Assembly (NCBI GenBank): GCA_003313425.1
Contig: NHZP01000010.1
Location: 1,488,001-1,552,000 of the forward strand
Reading direction: 5' to 3'
DNA: 64,000 nt
Source of the DNA: Pseudopyrenochaeta lycopersici
Lineage: Eukaryota > Ascomycota > Dothideomycetes > Pleosporales > Pseudopyrenochaetaceae
A program made the translations under genes and the position numbers. The notes beneath the pieces were generated by a model, which had not been told where the DNA came from, searched no databases, and saw nothing but the letters and a program-made list of their open reading frames with translations. Below, piece by piece: positions 12,235-24,759 of the stretch (position 1 is the first letter of the stretch; the number at the start of each line of letters is the position of its first letter).

Positions 12235-12486
12235 CTATGTATCGAGTGGGGCGAGGAAAGCGCGCTCATTTATCATGGTCCAAGATTTTTGACTAGTATG
12301 GTCAACCCACAGGCCAAGTTTCCGGAGCCGCTCAAACCCGTCGATGGCTGGACATAGACGCATCCAAGCCGGCACGGAGCTCGAGGGATTTGCGCTTGTA
12401 GGGTCGTTGAAGCGCTCAATCTTGCGGAAAATCTTCAACGGCAGCCTCAACGTGAGGGATAAGTTGTGGATTTGCGTAGCTGCCAT
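12235..12486 (-). pseudogene. fragment of an F-box/DUF7730-like fungal protein
   Basis: The 83-codon frame contains LTLRLPLKIFRKIERF, PAWMRLCPAIDGF and WTMINERAFLAPL. This pattern occurs in a large family of fungal F-box-associated proteins of unknown function. Those proteins are several hundred residues long, so this is an internal piece. It ends at the mutated patch at 12234 and no matching remainder is seen. The family call is from memory of the pattern only. Confidence 0.35.
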
Positions 12487-12695
12487 TTACAGGTGCCCGG
12501 GAAGAAGTATTATAGCTAATGAATCTTCTGCTGGCGGTTGTCTAAGTAGATGCTGGAGCCTATCGAGGTCTGTAATATGGAATGTTGCGACCTTGAAAAT
12601 AAAGGCCGTCATTTCAGAACGCATAGATTTCCATTAATATATGTTTTCACAAATGCGACCAGACCTTTACAATAATTTGCAGGTCAGAAAGATGC

Positions 12696-13141
12696 TTAAA
12701 GCTGTGCTTCTTTTATCTTCTCGATACCTTGATTTGCTCTCGAACCGACCTCCTCGCATTCCCAGTGAGGACCCCTGGTTGACCGTAAACGCTGCAACAA
12801 TAGAGCATCCTCAGCACTAAACAGGTGTTGATCGTTCGCGCTCTCGTCTTCATCGAGCCTGCTTCTTTCATCTCCCTCGCTTGAACTATTTGGATCATCC
12901 TGGACACACAATGATAACAAAAATTTGCCCCGGCAAGTCCATGCGTGGACTCCATAAAGAACAAGATAATTATAAATTTCTTGTAGGAGTTTGAGCGCGG
13001 TGGAGAAAAGCTTGCTGTTAAGTTAGGATTGATATAATCACTGGAACCAGCGTGGGTAGACATTAGAGTTGAATTGCGTGATGAGAGATGGGAGTTAATT
13101 CTATTAATGAATCTGAACGGGGCACTTGCTGGTCCCGCCAA
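12696..13141 (-). pseudogene. possible decayed gene, unrecognised
   Basis: Two overlapping minus-strand frames are open here. One (13141-12713) starts with Met but reads like low-complexity sequence. The other is open from about 13018 to 12696 and looks more protein-like, with an amphipathic stretch (LKLLQEIYNYLVLYG) and then an acidic Ser/Glu/Asp-rich tail. It has no start codon of its own. A frameshift or missed intron could join them. No family is recognised, and it may not be a gene. Confidence 0.2.
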
Positions 13142-13397
13142 TGGAGCGGTTGGTAAGCGCCTAGCGCTCCGGCGCCACTAGTCTTAGGTAACACTCTCCA
13201 AAATTGACCTTGAGCTTTCCAATCAATTTAACAATCATGTGGTTTTAATATCACTATTATCATCGAGATAGGAGTTGCTAAGGCGCTAGGCCTTGAACCC
13301 TCTAGTAAGAAACGCGATTGTGTCTAGTTATTTCAGCTTTCTCTAAGCAAGTTGACGATATTAGGCGCTTACCTGCATTATCAGCATCCTTTGCAAT

Positions 13398-13621
13398 TGT
13401 CAGATAGAATGCTCAAATGCGATGAGGTATGTTAATGGGTTTTATTTCATTGTATTGATGCTGTTCCCAGTTCTTTTCTATTTTTTTTGTCCTTTTTATG
13501 TAGTGTGTGTGCCAAGTGGTTACACCCGAGCTATGTGCTACAATGCAGTATCGCGTACGCTCGCTGCTGTGCTATAGATCTAACAGCATACTCTTTCTAG
13601 GCACCTATCTTATATCTAACA
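13398..13621 (-). repeat. Copia-1 left LTR (3' LTR)
   Basis: It begins TGTCAGATAG and ends TATATCTAACA, the mutated form of TATCTGACA. Its outer (left) part is clean while its inner (right) part carries C-to-T and G-to-A changes. Compare the 32305-32528 copy, which has the mirror-image pattern. Confidence 0.9.
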
Positions 13622-14686
13622 CACCTCCTTAGCTTAGAAACTATTTTAAGCTAGATAAGAACTACTTCTGTTGTCTTCTAGTAAATCTAGAGGTCGTGTA
13701 CAGGGAGTATTAATCGCTGTCTAGCTACGCCTGTTTAATCTCTAGCTTCTTAATTTAGGTTTAGATCTCTTTAAGGCGTGCTACTATTATTTCTCTGCTT
13801 CCTGCGAGCTCTATAAGGCCTATTTAGCTTAGAAACTGTATCTATTTATTAGCTAGTAACGCCTTTGTAAAGCTATTAGCTAGCATGTTAGCTGATTAGA
13901 CATAGATAACCCGAATACTTCTTCTTAACACCTCCTGTCTTAGCTAATAATTGTAAATATCTACATACTAGAGCTTAGTTTTGTCAGATAGAATGCTCAA
14001 ATGCGATGAGGTATGTTGATAGGTTTTTCATTGTATCCATCATTAAGTTCTTTGCTATTTTTTTCCTTTTTATGTAGTGTGTGTGTGCCAAGTGGTTACA
14101 CCCGAGCTTTGTGCTACAATGCTGTATCGCGTACGATCGCTGCTTGTATCTGACAAGTTTACAGCTGTAAGACTTTATTATTAATTAGCTAGATAGTTTA
14201 AGTGTTATTACATTATATCGTGATTGTGTCCTCAGGCAGATTAATTTACAGTTCCTTAAGTAGTTATGATATAAATATAGCTTCTTTTACTACTTATAAT
14301 AGCGTAAGAAGCTTAGCTTCTATAGTTAATGTTATAACTATATCTTACTTACTTGCTTTCTAAGTAATTAAACCGCTAAATAACTTAATTATGTATCCCT
14401 GCAAGCTTTTTCTATTAATTATGTTGTCTGTAAACGAGGCATTGCTTACTACTTTAAGACAGTTATCTCTACTAAGCTTAAGGGATCTTAATTTAGTGCT
14501 TTAGAGGTAAAGAAGAACTCAGTTAGCTGCTTTATAGTGCTTAGTGCTAGGGTTTATAAGGAATTAGGCTAGTCTTAATGTTACAAAGGCGATGTCTAGT
14601 CGGGTTGTAACAGCTACATATAGTAGAGATCTAATCTTGCGTTAGTACTTGTTAATTTCTAATAGAGTTGCTAGGCCGTCTTAGGG
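13622..14686 (-). pseudogene. Copia-1 RNase H end (interrupted)
   Basis: Read on the minus strand, 14686-14161 shows copia RNase H signatures, including NPSTKHYKAAN, SNASFTDN, GYIIKLF and TIEAKLL. Many Gln codons have become stops. The 13622-13976 part adjoins the LTR. The same DNA recurs at 58985-59582 without the solo-LTR insertion. Confidence 0.75.
13977..14160 (-). repeat. solo LTR of the Copia-1 family with AGTTT target duplication
   Basis: The LTR at 13982-14155 (174 bp, TGTCAGATAG...TATCTGACA) is flanked by AGTTT at 13977-13981 and 14156-14160. The uninterrupted target is seen in the other Copia-1 copy near 59336-59345. It is a short LTR variant that lacks about 50 bp present in the outer LTRs. 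It carries few RIP-type changes while the DNA around it is heavily mutated. Confidence 0.9.
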
Positions 14687-14691
14687 CTTTA

Positions 14692-14896
14692 TGTTAGGGA
14701 CTGTTGGTAGAGGTCGAGGTTAAGTGATAGGGGATAGTATTAAGACTAATCCTTAACCTCTGCTTAGAGGGGGTAGCTCTCGTTTATATACTAGCCCGTC
14801 TCTAGTGCAGTCCTGAGCCTTTCTGGGCTCTATCTGGTATAGGTCTGAGGGCCCTCCGCTGGGTCGTCTCCCGCTAGGTCTAGTGTGTTTGTGATA
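14692..14896 (-). repeat. Gypsy-2 left LTR (3' LTR)
   Basis: 205 bp, starting TGTTAGGGACTG and ending GTGTTTGTGATA (mutated ...GTGACA). It is nearly identical to 22640-22844 apart from transitions. Confidence 0.9.
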
Positions 14897-15433
14897 ATTA
14901 CTCTCCCCTTTTTTTAAGGGTTATCCCTAACCCGTATAGACGTTACGCGTACGCTGTTCGCGCCACCCTAGTCCTGACGCGTCTCTAGTTGTTCGCTGGG
15001 TGACGTAATATATTTCCTGTAGGCAGCTTTTACAGCTTTACCTGTAAATCTTTTTACGTAAGGTAGCTGCCTTTACAACTGTTGTACGGTCGCCGTTTCT
15101 TAGCTGCCTTAGCGTGTTCCTTTCTTATGACTGCTGTTAGCTGGGGCCTTACGTGTTTAGCTTATAAAGTTTGCGTGTGTAATACTGTTGCGTAGGTGGG
15201 TCGTTATAGCCTGTCCCTACTAGCTACTCATTACCCCTTTACGTGGTTTGCCCTTTACAGGTGAGTTGCTAGCGAGCTGCTGCCTACGACTGCCCTGGTG
15301 AGAGGCCAGGTTTTAGAGGGTCTGTAGGCGCAGAGGTGTATAAGTGTACTGCTCCCCTTCTCTCTACTACCTATATCTACTTCCTTCTTCTAGGTAATTA
15401 CACTACTCTTTAACTTGCTTAATAGGTTCCTAA

Positions 15434-16629
15434 ATGCTAACTAGCGTGAGTAACGCGCCTCTTCCTAGTTACATCTACAGTTTACCTAGTAACATGCAGC
15501 TGCAGCCGTCACTTACTTAGTTTTAGTGCGAGGCCTATATCTCCGCTCTCTCTATAGTGTCCCGCAGGGACCCTAACAGCACAGTTTAGGGCATGTTTTG
15601 TACGTTTCGCTTGGGTGAAGGCTATTATGTCCGCAAGAATAACTTCAGTGTGTGCGGCTATTATTCTTCCTAGAAGAAGGGGGGTTATATTAAGGTAAGT
15701 AACTTGCCCTTACTTCTAGGTTTAGCTAACAGGTCTCCTAGATTAAACCTTCGTTTCAGCGTGCTGTTAATTTACTTAACTAGCTAATTACAGTTGCGAA
15801 TTATAAAACTGATGCGGCCTTGTCCTGTCTTTGACCCAGGGATTCGCTGTCTAAGATCTTTGTTGTTAATAATCGTGTTGCGCTTGCCTAGACGCGTGCT
15901 TACGATTATGCTGTAGAGTTGCGTTAGGCCTTCTCTGCTGTATCGCAGGCCTATAATCGCCTTATTTGTTCCTATCCTAGGGGGGAGATTAAGTTTAAGA
16001 AGGCCTGCTAGGTGTCTTAAGAGTTAAACGTTAAGCGATATAAAGTAACTTTCTTACTGCTTCCTTTAGTAATATATAGCTAATATGTGCAGTTAGGAAT
16101 TAGTACGTCCAGTTTAAAGCGCCCAGAAAATATAGTTATAGATAAAGGTATTAAGCGTAACTTTTAGTCTACTAGGTATTACAGTAACTATAAGCGTCGC
16201 TAGTACTATTACAGAACTAACATTCCCGCTAAGTCTAACGTTAGTTTACCCTTCACCCCTTCGCCTGTTAAGAAGTCTATTTATTTAAGTTTACCTCCTA
16301 CCTTTAGTAGTTCTGTTAGTAGCTAAGCTTTAGCGCTTAGGATTATAGCTACGTTAGGTCCTAAGCGGGATCGTAATACTTCTATATTGCCTTCCTTTTA
16401 GCCTTCTATTTCCCCTAGCGCTCAGTCTACCCGCCCTTAAGCTACCCTTTATTCTATAGAGTCGCCCTTAAGTCCTGTTCCTATAAATACGTTTAACAAG
16501 GTCTTTTATAGTAGTCCCTCGCCCTTTACTAGTCCTTCTACTAGTAGTTATACGTTGCGTTGTTCTAATCGCCTGCGTCAAGTAGATACTAGTTAGCGTA
16601 GAGGTAGTAACGTAGAGATAGGGGACTGA
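15434..16629 (+). pseudogene. extra frame of Gypsy-2, antisense to gag-pol, RIP-mutated
   Basis: From an ATG at 15434 the plus strand can be read as one frame of about 385 codons to TGA at 16627-16629, with one 38-bp intron-like gap (GTAAGT...AACAG, 15695-15732). Nearly all interruptions are TAG/TAA at places fitting mutated CAG/CAA, plus one TGA that could come from CGA. Readable parts include an aromatic/Cys patch (GYYVRKNNFSVCGYYS) at the N-terminal end and a Ser/Pro-rich basic tail. No known family is recognised. It lies between integrase and the 3' LTR, opposite in direction to pol, so it would be an accessory gene of the element or a captured host gene. Confidence 0.5.
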
Positions 16630-16659
16630 ACAGGTCTGGGGCGTGTTTCTAGTGGGCCT

Positions 16660-19600
16660 TATACAGGGTGTATTAGTTTAGTTTATAGGTATATAGTAAT
16701 ATTATAAATATCTTTCTATTCTCTTCTAAGCTTCTTCTAGAGCTAGCCCTGTCGTCGTTCTAGTCGTCTTCTAAGGGGTGCTTAGGGGTTGCGCTCTAGG
16801 GATGCTAGGTAGTCTTATAGGAGTTTGTTATAGTAGTTAAAATTCTCCTCTAGCTCCTAGGTCGCCTCTTTAATACTCTAACCTAGCTACTTTACCTTAA
16901 GCTTACGCCCTCTTATAAGAGTTTCCCTGTAATCTAGGATTCCTTCTACTTCGTATTAATCTCCTACAGGGGCGTCTACTAGGTCCTGGATAGGGCCTGG
17001 TCAGAACCCTCTCTATATTAGGGGTTCTACCCAGGGCTCTAATAGGGATATGTAGAAGATAGGGTAAATTCGCGCTATTAATGGCAGGAGGGCGAGCCTG
17101 TATGCTAGCTTACTAATACACTCTTTAATATAGAACGGCCTTAGGTGTCTTGCCGCGAACTTCTTTGAGGGTCTTAAGGTTGCTATGTTCTTCGCCTGTA
17201 ACAGCACTAGGTCTCTAACAGAGAAGTGTTAGTTAGACTATTTCGTATTGTACTACTTTGTATTACTTTACTACGCCTTTTCTAGGCGTGCCCTTGCCTC
17301 CTCCTATCGTTAGTGCTATTCGTTTAGTCTATTACTAACTTGCCGCCTTAGTTCTAGTACTCCTACAGGACCCTCCTAGGTTAGAGGCGGTTTACAGAGC
17401 TAGTGGCTGTCAGGGATTCTATTAAATCCCTTTAGGTCTGTCCCGAACGCCGCCTTAATAGGGCTTACGCTGTGTGCTGAGTAGTTTTTTAAGTTGTAGG
17501 CGTACTCTACGTAAGGTAGTAGCTCTACCTAGTTATCTTGCTAGTAGTTTATATAGATGCGGAGGTAGGTCTCTAGTTCCTAGTTCTGGCGTTTAGTTTA
17601 CCTATCTGTTTAGGGGTAGAAAGTAGTACTAAGCCTATATTTAATTTTAAGGTAGTAATAAATGTCTGACTAGAACTGGCTTATAAATACTAACCCTTAA
17701 TCTGATAGAAGGGTGTCTAGTAGCCCCTGCTTAAGGAAGCATTATTTTAGCAGTAACTCTGCTACCTACTAGGACGTGATTATCTTTATTGCGGGTAGGT
17801 ACTAGACATATTTTGTAAAGCGATCTACTAGTACTAGTATAGCGTTATACTTATTCCTTTTGTTATCTGCTAACTTTAGTAGGTCTGTAATAAAGTCTAG
17901 GGAGTAGTGCCTCTATACTGTCTTAGGAAGGGGTAGTAGTAATAACAGGCCCTAGGGCTTATATCTCTAGATCTTATTTAGCTAGCACTACAGGCACTAG
18001 CTAATATACTTCTAGGCATCTTTCCTAAGGTAGAGCTAAAAGTATTTTCTTTAGAGGACTTTAGTAGTTTTATCTACCCTATAATACCCTCTTATAGGGT
18101 TATTATAGTTCCTCTAGAGTATATTCGCGCGGAGTAAGGCGTCCTTAAAGATCTATACTTTCCTGCTCCTGCGCAGGAGGCCCTTAGGGTTAACTTTCTA
18201 AGTGCTAGCCTTTTTCCTCGCTTCGCCCGCGTTCTAACCTGCTAGCGCTGTAAAGCTAGGATAGGCCTAATCCTGTACTTATACTAGCTAGACGTGTTTA
18301 AGGAGGCGTCCTAAAACTTCTAAGGCGTAGGCGGACTCTTCCTGCGTAGCTACTACCGCGAGGTAGTTAGGTGCTATTACTTAGAACCCTAGGCTGCGCA
18401 AAGGCCTTTTAGTAGCTAGTAAGTATAATAGCCTAGCTTATAGGTTTCCCTCTGTGCTAGCTTTATTACCTATAGTTTAGCTATAGGCGGGGATAGGCGA
18501 CGTATTACTAATAACTAACTACTTATTAGGGAATTCTTAGGCAGGTAGATTCTCTTTTAGGGGTTAACGCGGACCTAGCTAGGTTCTGTCCCTAGGGAGG
18601 TGTAGTTCCTATACTACCTGCGGGGCAGTTAGAGCTATAGACTCTTAAGGTGTCTACTATTAAAGCTTTTATTAGAGCGTAGAGAGTATGATACCCCTTA
18701 ACACTTAAGGTTCTCTTACTAGGAGTCCTTACGCAAAGTTAGGCCTTTAAAAGGGCCTGTTAGCAGGGTTCTTAGGTCCTAGTTTATACTCTACTTTAAA
18801 GTCGAATTCCGCTAGCTTCTTAGCCTATTAGGCCTGCTTAAGAGAGAGCTCCTTTATTAATATAAAGTATTAGAGGTTGTTATAGTTAGAGAGTACCTAG
18901 ATTGTTATTAGGGTGTGTTAGAGGTAGTGCTTCTATATCTTAAATACTTCTATAATAGCGCAGAGCTCCTTATTATAGGTGTACTAATTTAGGGATAGTC
19001 TAGAGAACTTCTTACTCTAGAACGTGACGGGCTTCTAGTAACGCTCTATTACTTGCCTAGTTAAGGCCAGTTATAAGAGGATAGTGGCTATTGTAAAGTC
19101 TAAAGCGTTAGTAAGAACTATTACTAGTTCTACTAGGTTAAAGTGCTGAAGCACGGGGGCTTCTAAGAACTTCTAACGCAGCGTAAGGAACGCGTTCTTT
19201 ACGTAGTTAGGCTACGCCTACGGCCGGTACTATCTTGTAGGTCCCTTGCGACTCTTTACGGCCTTGTTTGTAGCCTTACCTGTAAGGGGCGTACTTAGGT
19301 CTGTTACTAGGTTCTAGGCGGTTATTATATAGTCTACTAACGGACGTACTATAGCGGAGTAGTTAAAGATAAATCTTTAATAGAAGTTAGCGAACCTAAG
19401 GAATACTTAGATGTTCTTATAGCCTTAGGGTTCTGGCTACTCTCTAATAGTTTGTACCCTTACGGGGTCTATTACTACGCCTTCTAGGGTTACTATAAAC
19501 CCTAGGAATTCTATAGATCTAGTAGAGAAGGCACACTTACTTACCTTGTAGTACAGGCCCTATTCTATAAGTTAGTTTAAGACCTCCTCTACGTAGCTGT

Positions 19601-22400
19601 CGTAATCTTTCTTATTCTCTAAGTAGATTAGTATATTATCTAGATACACTACGTAAGTGCGGTCTATAAGCCCCCTGAGAGCTTTGTAGATATAAGACTA
19701 GAAGGTTACTAGCGCGTTAGATAATCTAAAGGGTAGAATAAGGTACTTAAAGTAGCTGTACCGCGTCTTAAACGCTGTTTTCTACTTATTGCCTTTCTTA
19801 ATCTAAAGTCTGTGATAGGCGTCTTAGATATCTAACTTTGTGAAGATTTGCGCCTTTAAGAGGCGGTCTAGCATCTCGCTTATAAGAGGGATTAGGTACT
19901 AGTTCTTTATAGTTACTTTATTCAGGCCTTAGTAGTCTACGCATAGCTAGAGCGTTCTGTCTAATTTTAGTATAAAAAGGATTAGGGCCCCCGCTAGCGA
20001 CGTGCTAGGCTAGATCTATCTCTTCTCCTGCGCTGTGTTAAGGTATTCCTAGAAGATGTCTAGCTCTTAGCGCGAGAGGTTGTAAATAAGGAGGTTTAGG
20101 ACTTTTTTATCCCTCCTCTAACGTAATCGCGTAGTTGTACTCCCCGTAGGGGCGTAGTACCTCTATCTAATACTTGCTAAAGGTAAGCTACTTGTAGTGT
20201 AGCTTCTAGGGGACGTGCCTTAATTCCTCTTTGTCTAGGCGGTCCCTAGCAGGGTTAACCCGCGGGGTATCCTCTTTAGCTAGGCTAGGGAGGATATAGG
20301 GTGCTACTAAGAGGGTAGCGCGCTAATTAGAGTTCCTATTGTGTATACTAGACACTACGCGCTGTGCTGTCTCTGCGGGCAGCTAGGCTAGCTAGGGTTC
20401 CCTTCAGATATACTCCTTTAGGTAGTCTGCAATACTAAGGACTAGGTTTTATAGCTAGAGTAAGCCCTAGTAATAGAACCATTCTACGTTATATTCTATA
20501 TCCTTACTAGGCTTAGCAAGTTCTAACAGATTCGCGGCAGTTACCTAACGCATCTCCTCTCAGACTGCTCTTTCAGCCTTACTAGTTAGGGTGTTGCAGG
20601 TTAGGGCTCCTAGGTAGAGGATGTAAGCTGTCTCTCTAGGGCTAACATTACCTAACAGGTCCGCAGCGGTGATGACTTAGACCTAGTCAGTATCTCGCGC
20701 GGCCTACTATTCAAATTCTCCTGTAGAGAATCAAATCTTAGGATTAGCTTCCCTTAGCTATAGGTATCCTAGGATAAGGTTATAGCCTTTAATATTAGCA
20801 GACTAAAATAGTTATAGGCCTACCTGTTTTACTGTGCCTTTTAAGTCCTAGCACTAGATAGATAGATCGTATACAGCTCCTAGTAGGAGTAGTCAATTAT
20901 TAACCAGGCTTACTGTAGGCTTCTAGTAGTAGTTTGCTCTAGGCAGGAAGTAAAGCTAGGTAATCTCGCTTAATACAATATTAATCTCCGCGCCTGAGTT
21001 GTATAGGGCTTAGAGAGGGAGTAGGAGTCTATCAGCTACCTATAGCTAGACTTCGATCGCTATCTAGAGTGCTTTCTCTTAGGTATTAGGCCCTAGTAGT
21101 AGTTAGGACAGATTAGCGACTAGGGCGTTGCGTTTCCTAATTAAGGCCTAGGTTAAGTTTGTTTGTTAGCTCTACCTCTCGCGTTTCCCTAATTACGATT
21201 CTTCTAGTAGGGTTAGGTTGTGCCTTACTTAGCTAGGTCCTAGGAGTTTTTAGGCGTCCCCTAGTACCGCGGCGGGTTCTATATAGGCTTTAGACAGGGC
21301 GATCTTTAGAAGTAGTTTGTCTCTAAGAGTCTATTATCTTGCTTCTTACTAGTCCTCCGCGGGTTAGAGAAGGAGTTTAATACTAGGCGTTTGCCCTAAG
21401 AAGGGCCTTTAGCAGTAGCTTTTTAGGTGTCCCTTAGGAAGTAATTAGCGCGAGTTATAGTTTCTGCGTTACGTAGGGCCCTTTTAAACTTAGGCCACAA
21501 GTTAATAGTCTTAAGGACTCTAGTGCGCATAATCTCCCTATAGTATTCCTCTAGAAGTCTTAACTATATAAAGGTAATCTTTAGCTTATAGTTGTCCTCT
21601 CTATCCTCCAGCTTAAAGAAGTTGTAGGTTAGAAGAGATTCCTTTTTCCCTAGCTAGAGGAGGAAGGTGTTAACGTTGTTGTCCTTCTACTACTTAAAGT
21701 TAAAGAACTAGAGGTAGTTATTATAGTAAGTAAGGATAAGATCTTAAACTAGCTTACGTTCCTTCTGTTTAAGGTGAGCTTATAAAGTAATGCTCCCTTT
21801 ATTAATGCGTTATTAGAGGAGTTCTTAGTAGACGTGATACTAGATCGTCCCTAGAGCCTAATAGGTGCGGGTTACTATGTCTTCTAGTACCTAGGCGTAC
21901 GCGAAGGCAGTTTCGACGTCCTTTACCTATTAGTCTACCTGCTGTGCTAATAGGGCTTAGGTTTCTAATCCTACTTTTAGTTTAGGTTACACACTGTTTA
22001 GAGCCCTAATAAGCTTCCCTGCCTTATTAAAGGCGGGCTGGGGGGGTTCTAGTAGCTTCTTAGCCTATCCTACCCCTAGTACTTATAACGCGTAATTAAT
22101 TTAGTCCTTTAGCTTTTTAATTACTTCCTCTAAGGCTCTAGTCTCTTCCGCCTTAAAGAGGTTAGCTAATAGACCTTAGATAAACGTTTTATTTAAGATT
22201 CCTGTTATTAGCTTTTTCCTAGCAGAAAGGGGTTAGGTTTCTGCTAGGACGTTAGCAGTACTAGACACCTCTGTTAGGGTTTCGCTAACCTAGTTAAGTC
22301 TACTGCTATAAGTGCGTTAGTCTGAGGGTAGTCCTAACTCTTACTGCAAGGTACCTGTTGTGTTAGAGTCCTAGGGGTTTTAGTTTAGGGCGTCTAACGT
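16660..22400 (-). pseudogene. Gypsy-2 gag-pol, RIP-mutated
   Basis: The best preserved part is the integrase C-terminus at 17207-17013, with KNIATLRPSKK, RPFYIKE and PIFYISLLEP, typical of chromovirus-type fungal gypsy elements. The RT region with YLDNILIYL and KCAFS lies near 19540-19660. Gag should occupy the right end up to about 22400. Limits are approximate because every frame has many stops. Confidence 0.7.
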
Positions 22401-22639
22401 GTTTAATTATTAGGGGTTTTCTGATGTCCCTAGGTCTCTCTAGGCGTCTTTAGTACTTCCTTAGGGAGGCTCTAGGTTAGCGTCGCTCCTAGGTCTTCTG
22501 CGAGTGCCTGCTATAATACTTCCTCTTTTTTTTTTTCTTCTTTTACTATTAGGATATGGGCGTGCTGTCCCTGGGGTCTTAACGGTACTTTAGAGGAGAG
22601 TTTCTTGACTACTACCCCTAGGGTAAGAAGGATTAGAAT

Positions 22640-22844
22640 TATTAGGGACTATTAGTAGAGGTTAAGGTTAAGTGATAGGGGATAGTATTAAGACTAATCC
22701 TTAACCTCTGCTTAGAGGGGGTAGCTCTTATTTATATACTAGCCCGTCTCTAGTGCAGTCCTGAGCCTTTCCGGGCTCTATCTAGTATGGGTCTGAGGGC
22801 CCTCCGCTGGGTCGTCTCCCGCTAGGTCTGGTGTGTTTGTGACA
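22640..22844 (-). repeat. Gypsy-2 right LTR (5' LTR)
   Basis: 205 bp, starting TATTAGGGACTA (mutated) and ending GTGTTTGTGACA, followed by the target duplication CTTTA. Confidence 0.9.
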
Positions 22845-22849
22845 CTTTA

Positions 22850-24754
22850 GTTTAATAGCTGCTATTAGAGTGTTATGTTAGATGTTATTTCTGTTAACTA
22901 AGCGGCTAATCTTATCCGCGTATGCTGCTTATAATAGCTAGATCTTGCGCTGCTCTTAGTTCCTAATAACTTTAACTCTAAGAAACTATTAAAGATTATC
23001 TCTACCTATAATAGAGTACTTATCTCTAAGATATTAAATTACATATTAGGCTTTAGTCTCCTTCTGCTTACTATATGTAAGAATAATATTATTAACATAG
23101 AAGAATATAATAATTCTGTCCTTAATTAGGTAGTATAGCTCGTAAGGGACATTCTAAAAGCTAAGTTTCTTAAGGGTTAATATAAATTCCTTTTACTAGA
23201 GGAGAGGGGAGATCTAGAGACTATATAAAGCCTTATTTACCTAGAGTATTATTCTAGGCTTTTAGTAGCTGTAGGGAATTCTTATGTATACTTCTTAATC
23301 TATAGTTACGTAGACAAAGGCGTTCGTGACATTGTATTGCTTAAGCTCTAGATTATAGTAAGCTGCTACTGCCATTAGTATTTAGAATAAATAGCTAGCG
23401 AGAGTAGCTGCGTAAGTGTCTTATAAGGTAATATTCCTTTGTTAGTTACCTTAGACGACGAGTCGCGCCTTATACTTTAGTAAGTAATAGTTCTTATCTA
23501 GTTTATAAGTATACACCTATATATAATTAAGGATCTGTTATCCTATTAGTTTAATCTTCTTTATTAGCACTTTAGACTATAATTTTATCTTATAATAGCT
23601 TTTAAGGTGCTCTTTCTTAGCTTCCTTAAACTATTTATAGAGAGGATGTTTCTTAATTCCTGTGTAAGAAGTTAGCAGCAGCAGTAACTTGCTTTAATAT
23701 AGCTTTAATCCTTAAGCTAACATTTACTTTATCTAGGCCTTATTAATTATCTTCCTATTATAGGTTCTAACGTGCCCTACTTAGGTGCCCGCTATAAAGG
23801 CTGCTTCCTAAGGAATTGTTTTTAATAAGCTAGATATTGTTTAGCTATCTCCTTAATGCTTACTAGATAACAGTTGCGTAAGTAGAGCTACTAGCGGCGG
23901 AGTAGTTAGTAGAGAGGGGTAGGTGTAGTTAATCTTCCTCCCTTAATAGTAACCTAGTTAGTTATCTTGCTAGGTCGTTTTAGAGTCTTAAATAGTGTCG
24001 TCTTTATAGAACGTTTAGGTCTCTAGTTCCTTATAGGTTAGTTCTGGCAGTTTAACTGTCCTTATCTATGCAGCTATCTTATTTAACGTGCTGTGTATAA
24101 GGTTGTCTATAAGGTCTTCTGTCTTCCTGTTAAATAGTAATTCTTTATTAAATACTATATCTTAAGTGCTAATTACTTTAGCTATAGATAGAATCTAGGT
24201 TCTGTAGATATTAGAGGATTAGTATCTAACAAGGTATCCTATCTATACTCTAGGGTTAAGACGTTAGAGTCGTAATTTACCTTAAAGTATATTATTAGTA
24301 AGGGCGAATGCCTTATAACTATATACCTTAAGATAAGCTTAATTTAGTTTCTGCAGGGAGGTAATTATGCTATTATATAGGGCTGCTGTAGTAAAGAAAA
24401 CTTTATAGGGTAACTTCTAGGCGTTTAAGTAGTTTAGCGTTTAATTATATAGGTACACTACTGCTCGTACGATCTCTAGCTACAGTTCCTATAGTAGGTT
24501 TGCGTCTAATTATATTATGCGCAATTTGTCTTTTACTATACCCCCTAAGCGTTTAGCTCTACTGTTCTAGGATTAAGTGTATAAGGCGGAGGGCTCTAAT
24601 TAAATTAAGCGCGCGGTATACTATCTTAAAACTTTAGGTTTAGTAGTCGCGATCTCTCTGTTATATTTAATAACCTTAACTATAATATTATACTGCTTCT
24701 TTAGGAAGCGGACAATAATATCTAGAAACCTAATAATAGACTTTCTAAGTTAAT
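22850..24754 (-). pseudogene. Copia-1 integrase/reverse transcriptase segment
   Basis: Minus-strand translation near 23060-23120 gives IIIFFYVNNIIL, the copia RT box FxYVDDIxx with D-to-N changes. The segment lies between the Gypsy-2 and Copia-2 insertions. It is continuous with 14686 on the left and 30211 on the right once these are removed. Confidence 0.75.
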
Positions 24755-24759
24755 TATCC

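Larger units (their letters stand above)
14692..22844 (-). mobile_element. Gypsy-2: complete Ty3/gypsy element nested in Copia-1
   Basis: Two 205-bp LTRs (14692-14896 and 22640-22844) flank 7.7 kb. The 5-bp duplication CTTTA lies at 14687-14691 and 22845-22849. Gag-pol is on the minus strand. The RT box reads YLDNILIYL near 19625-19660, and the integrase C-terminus lies at 17207-17013. A purine-rich tract (AAAAAAAGGGGAGAG on the minus strand) lies next to the left LTR as a polypurine tract. Stops and D-to-N changes show RIP. A separate plus-strand frame lies between pol and the left LTR (15434-16629). Confidence 0.9.
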
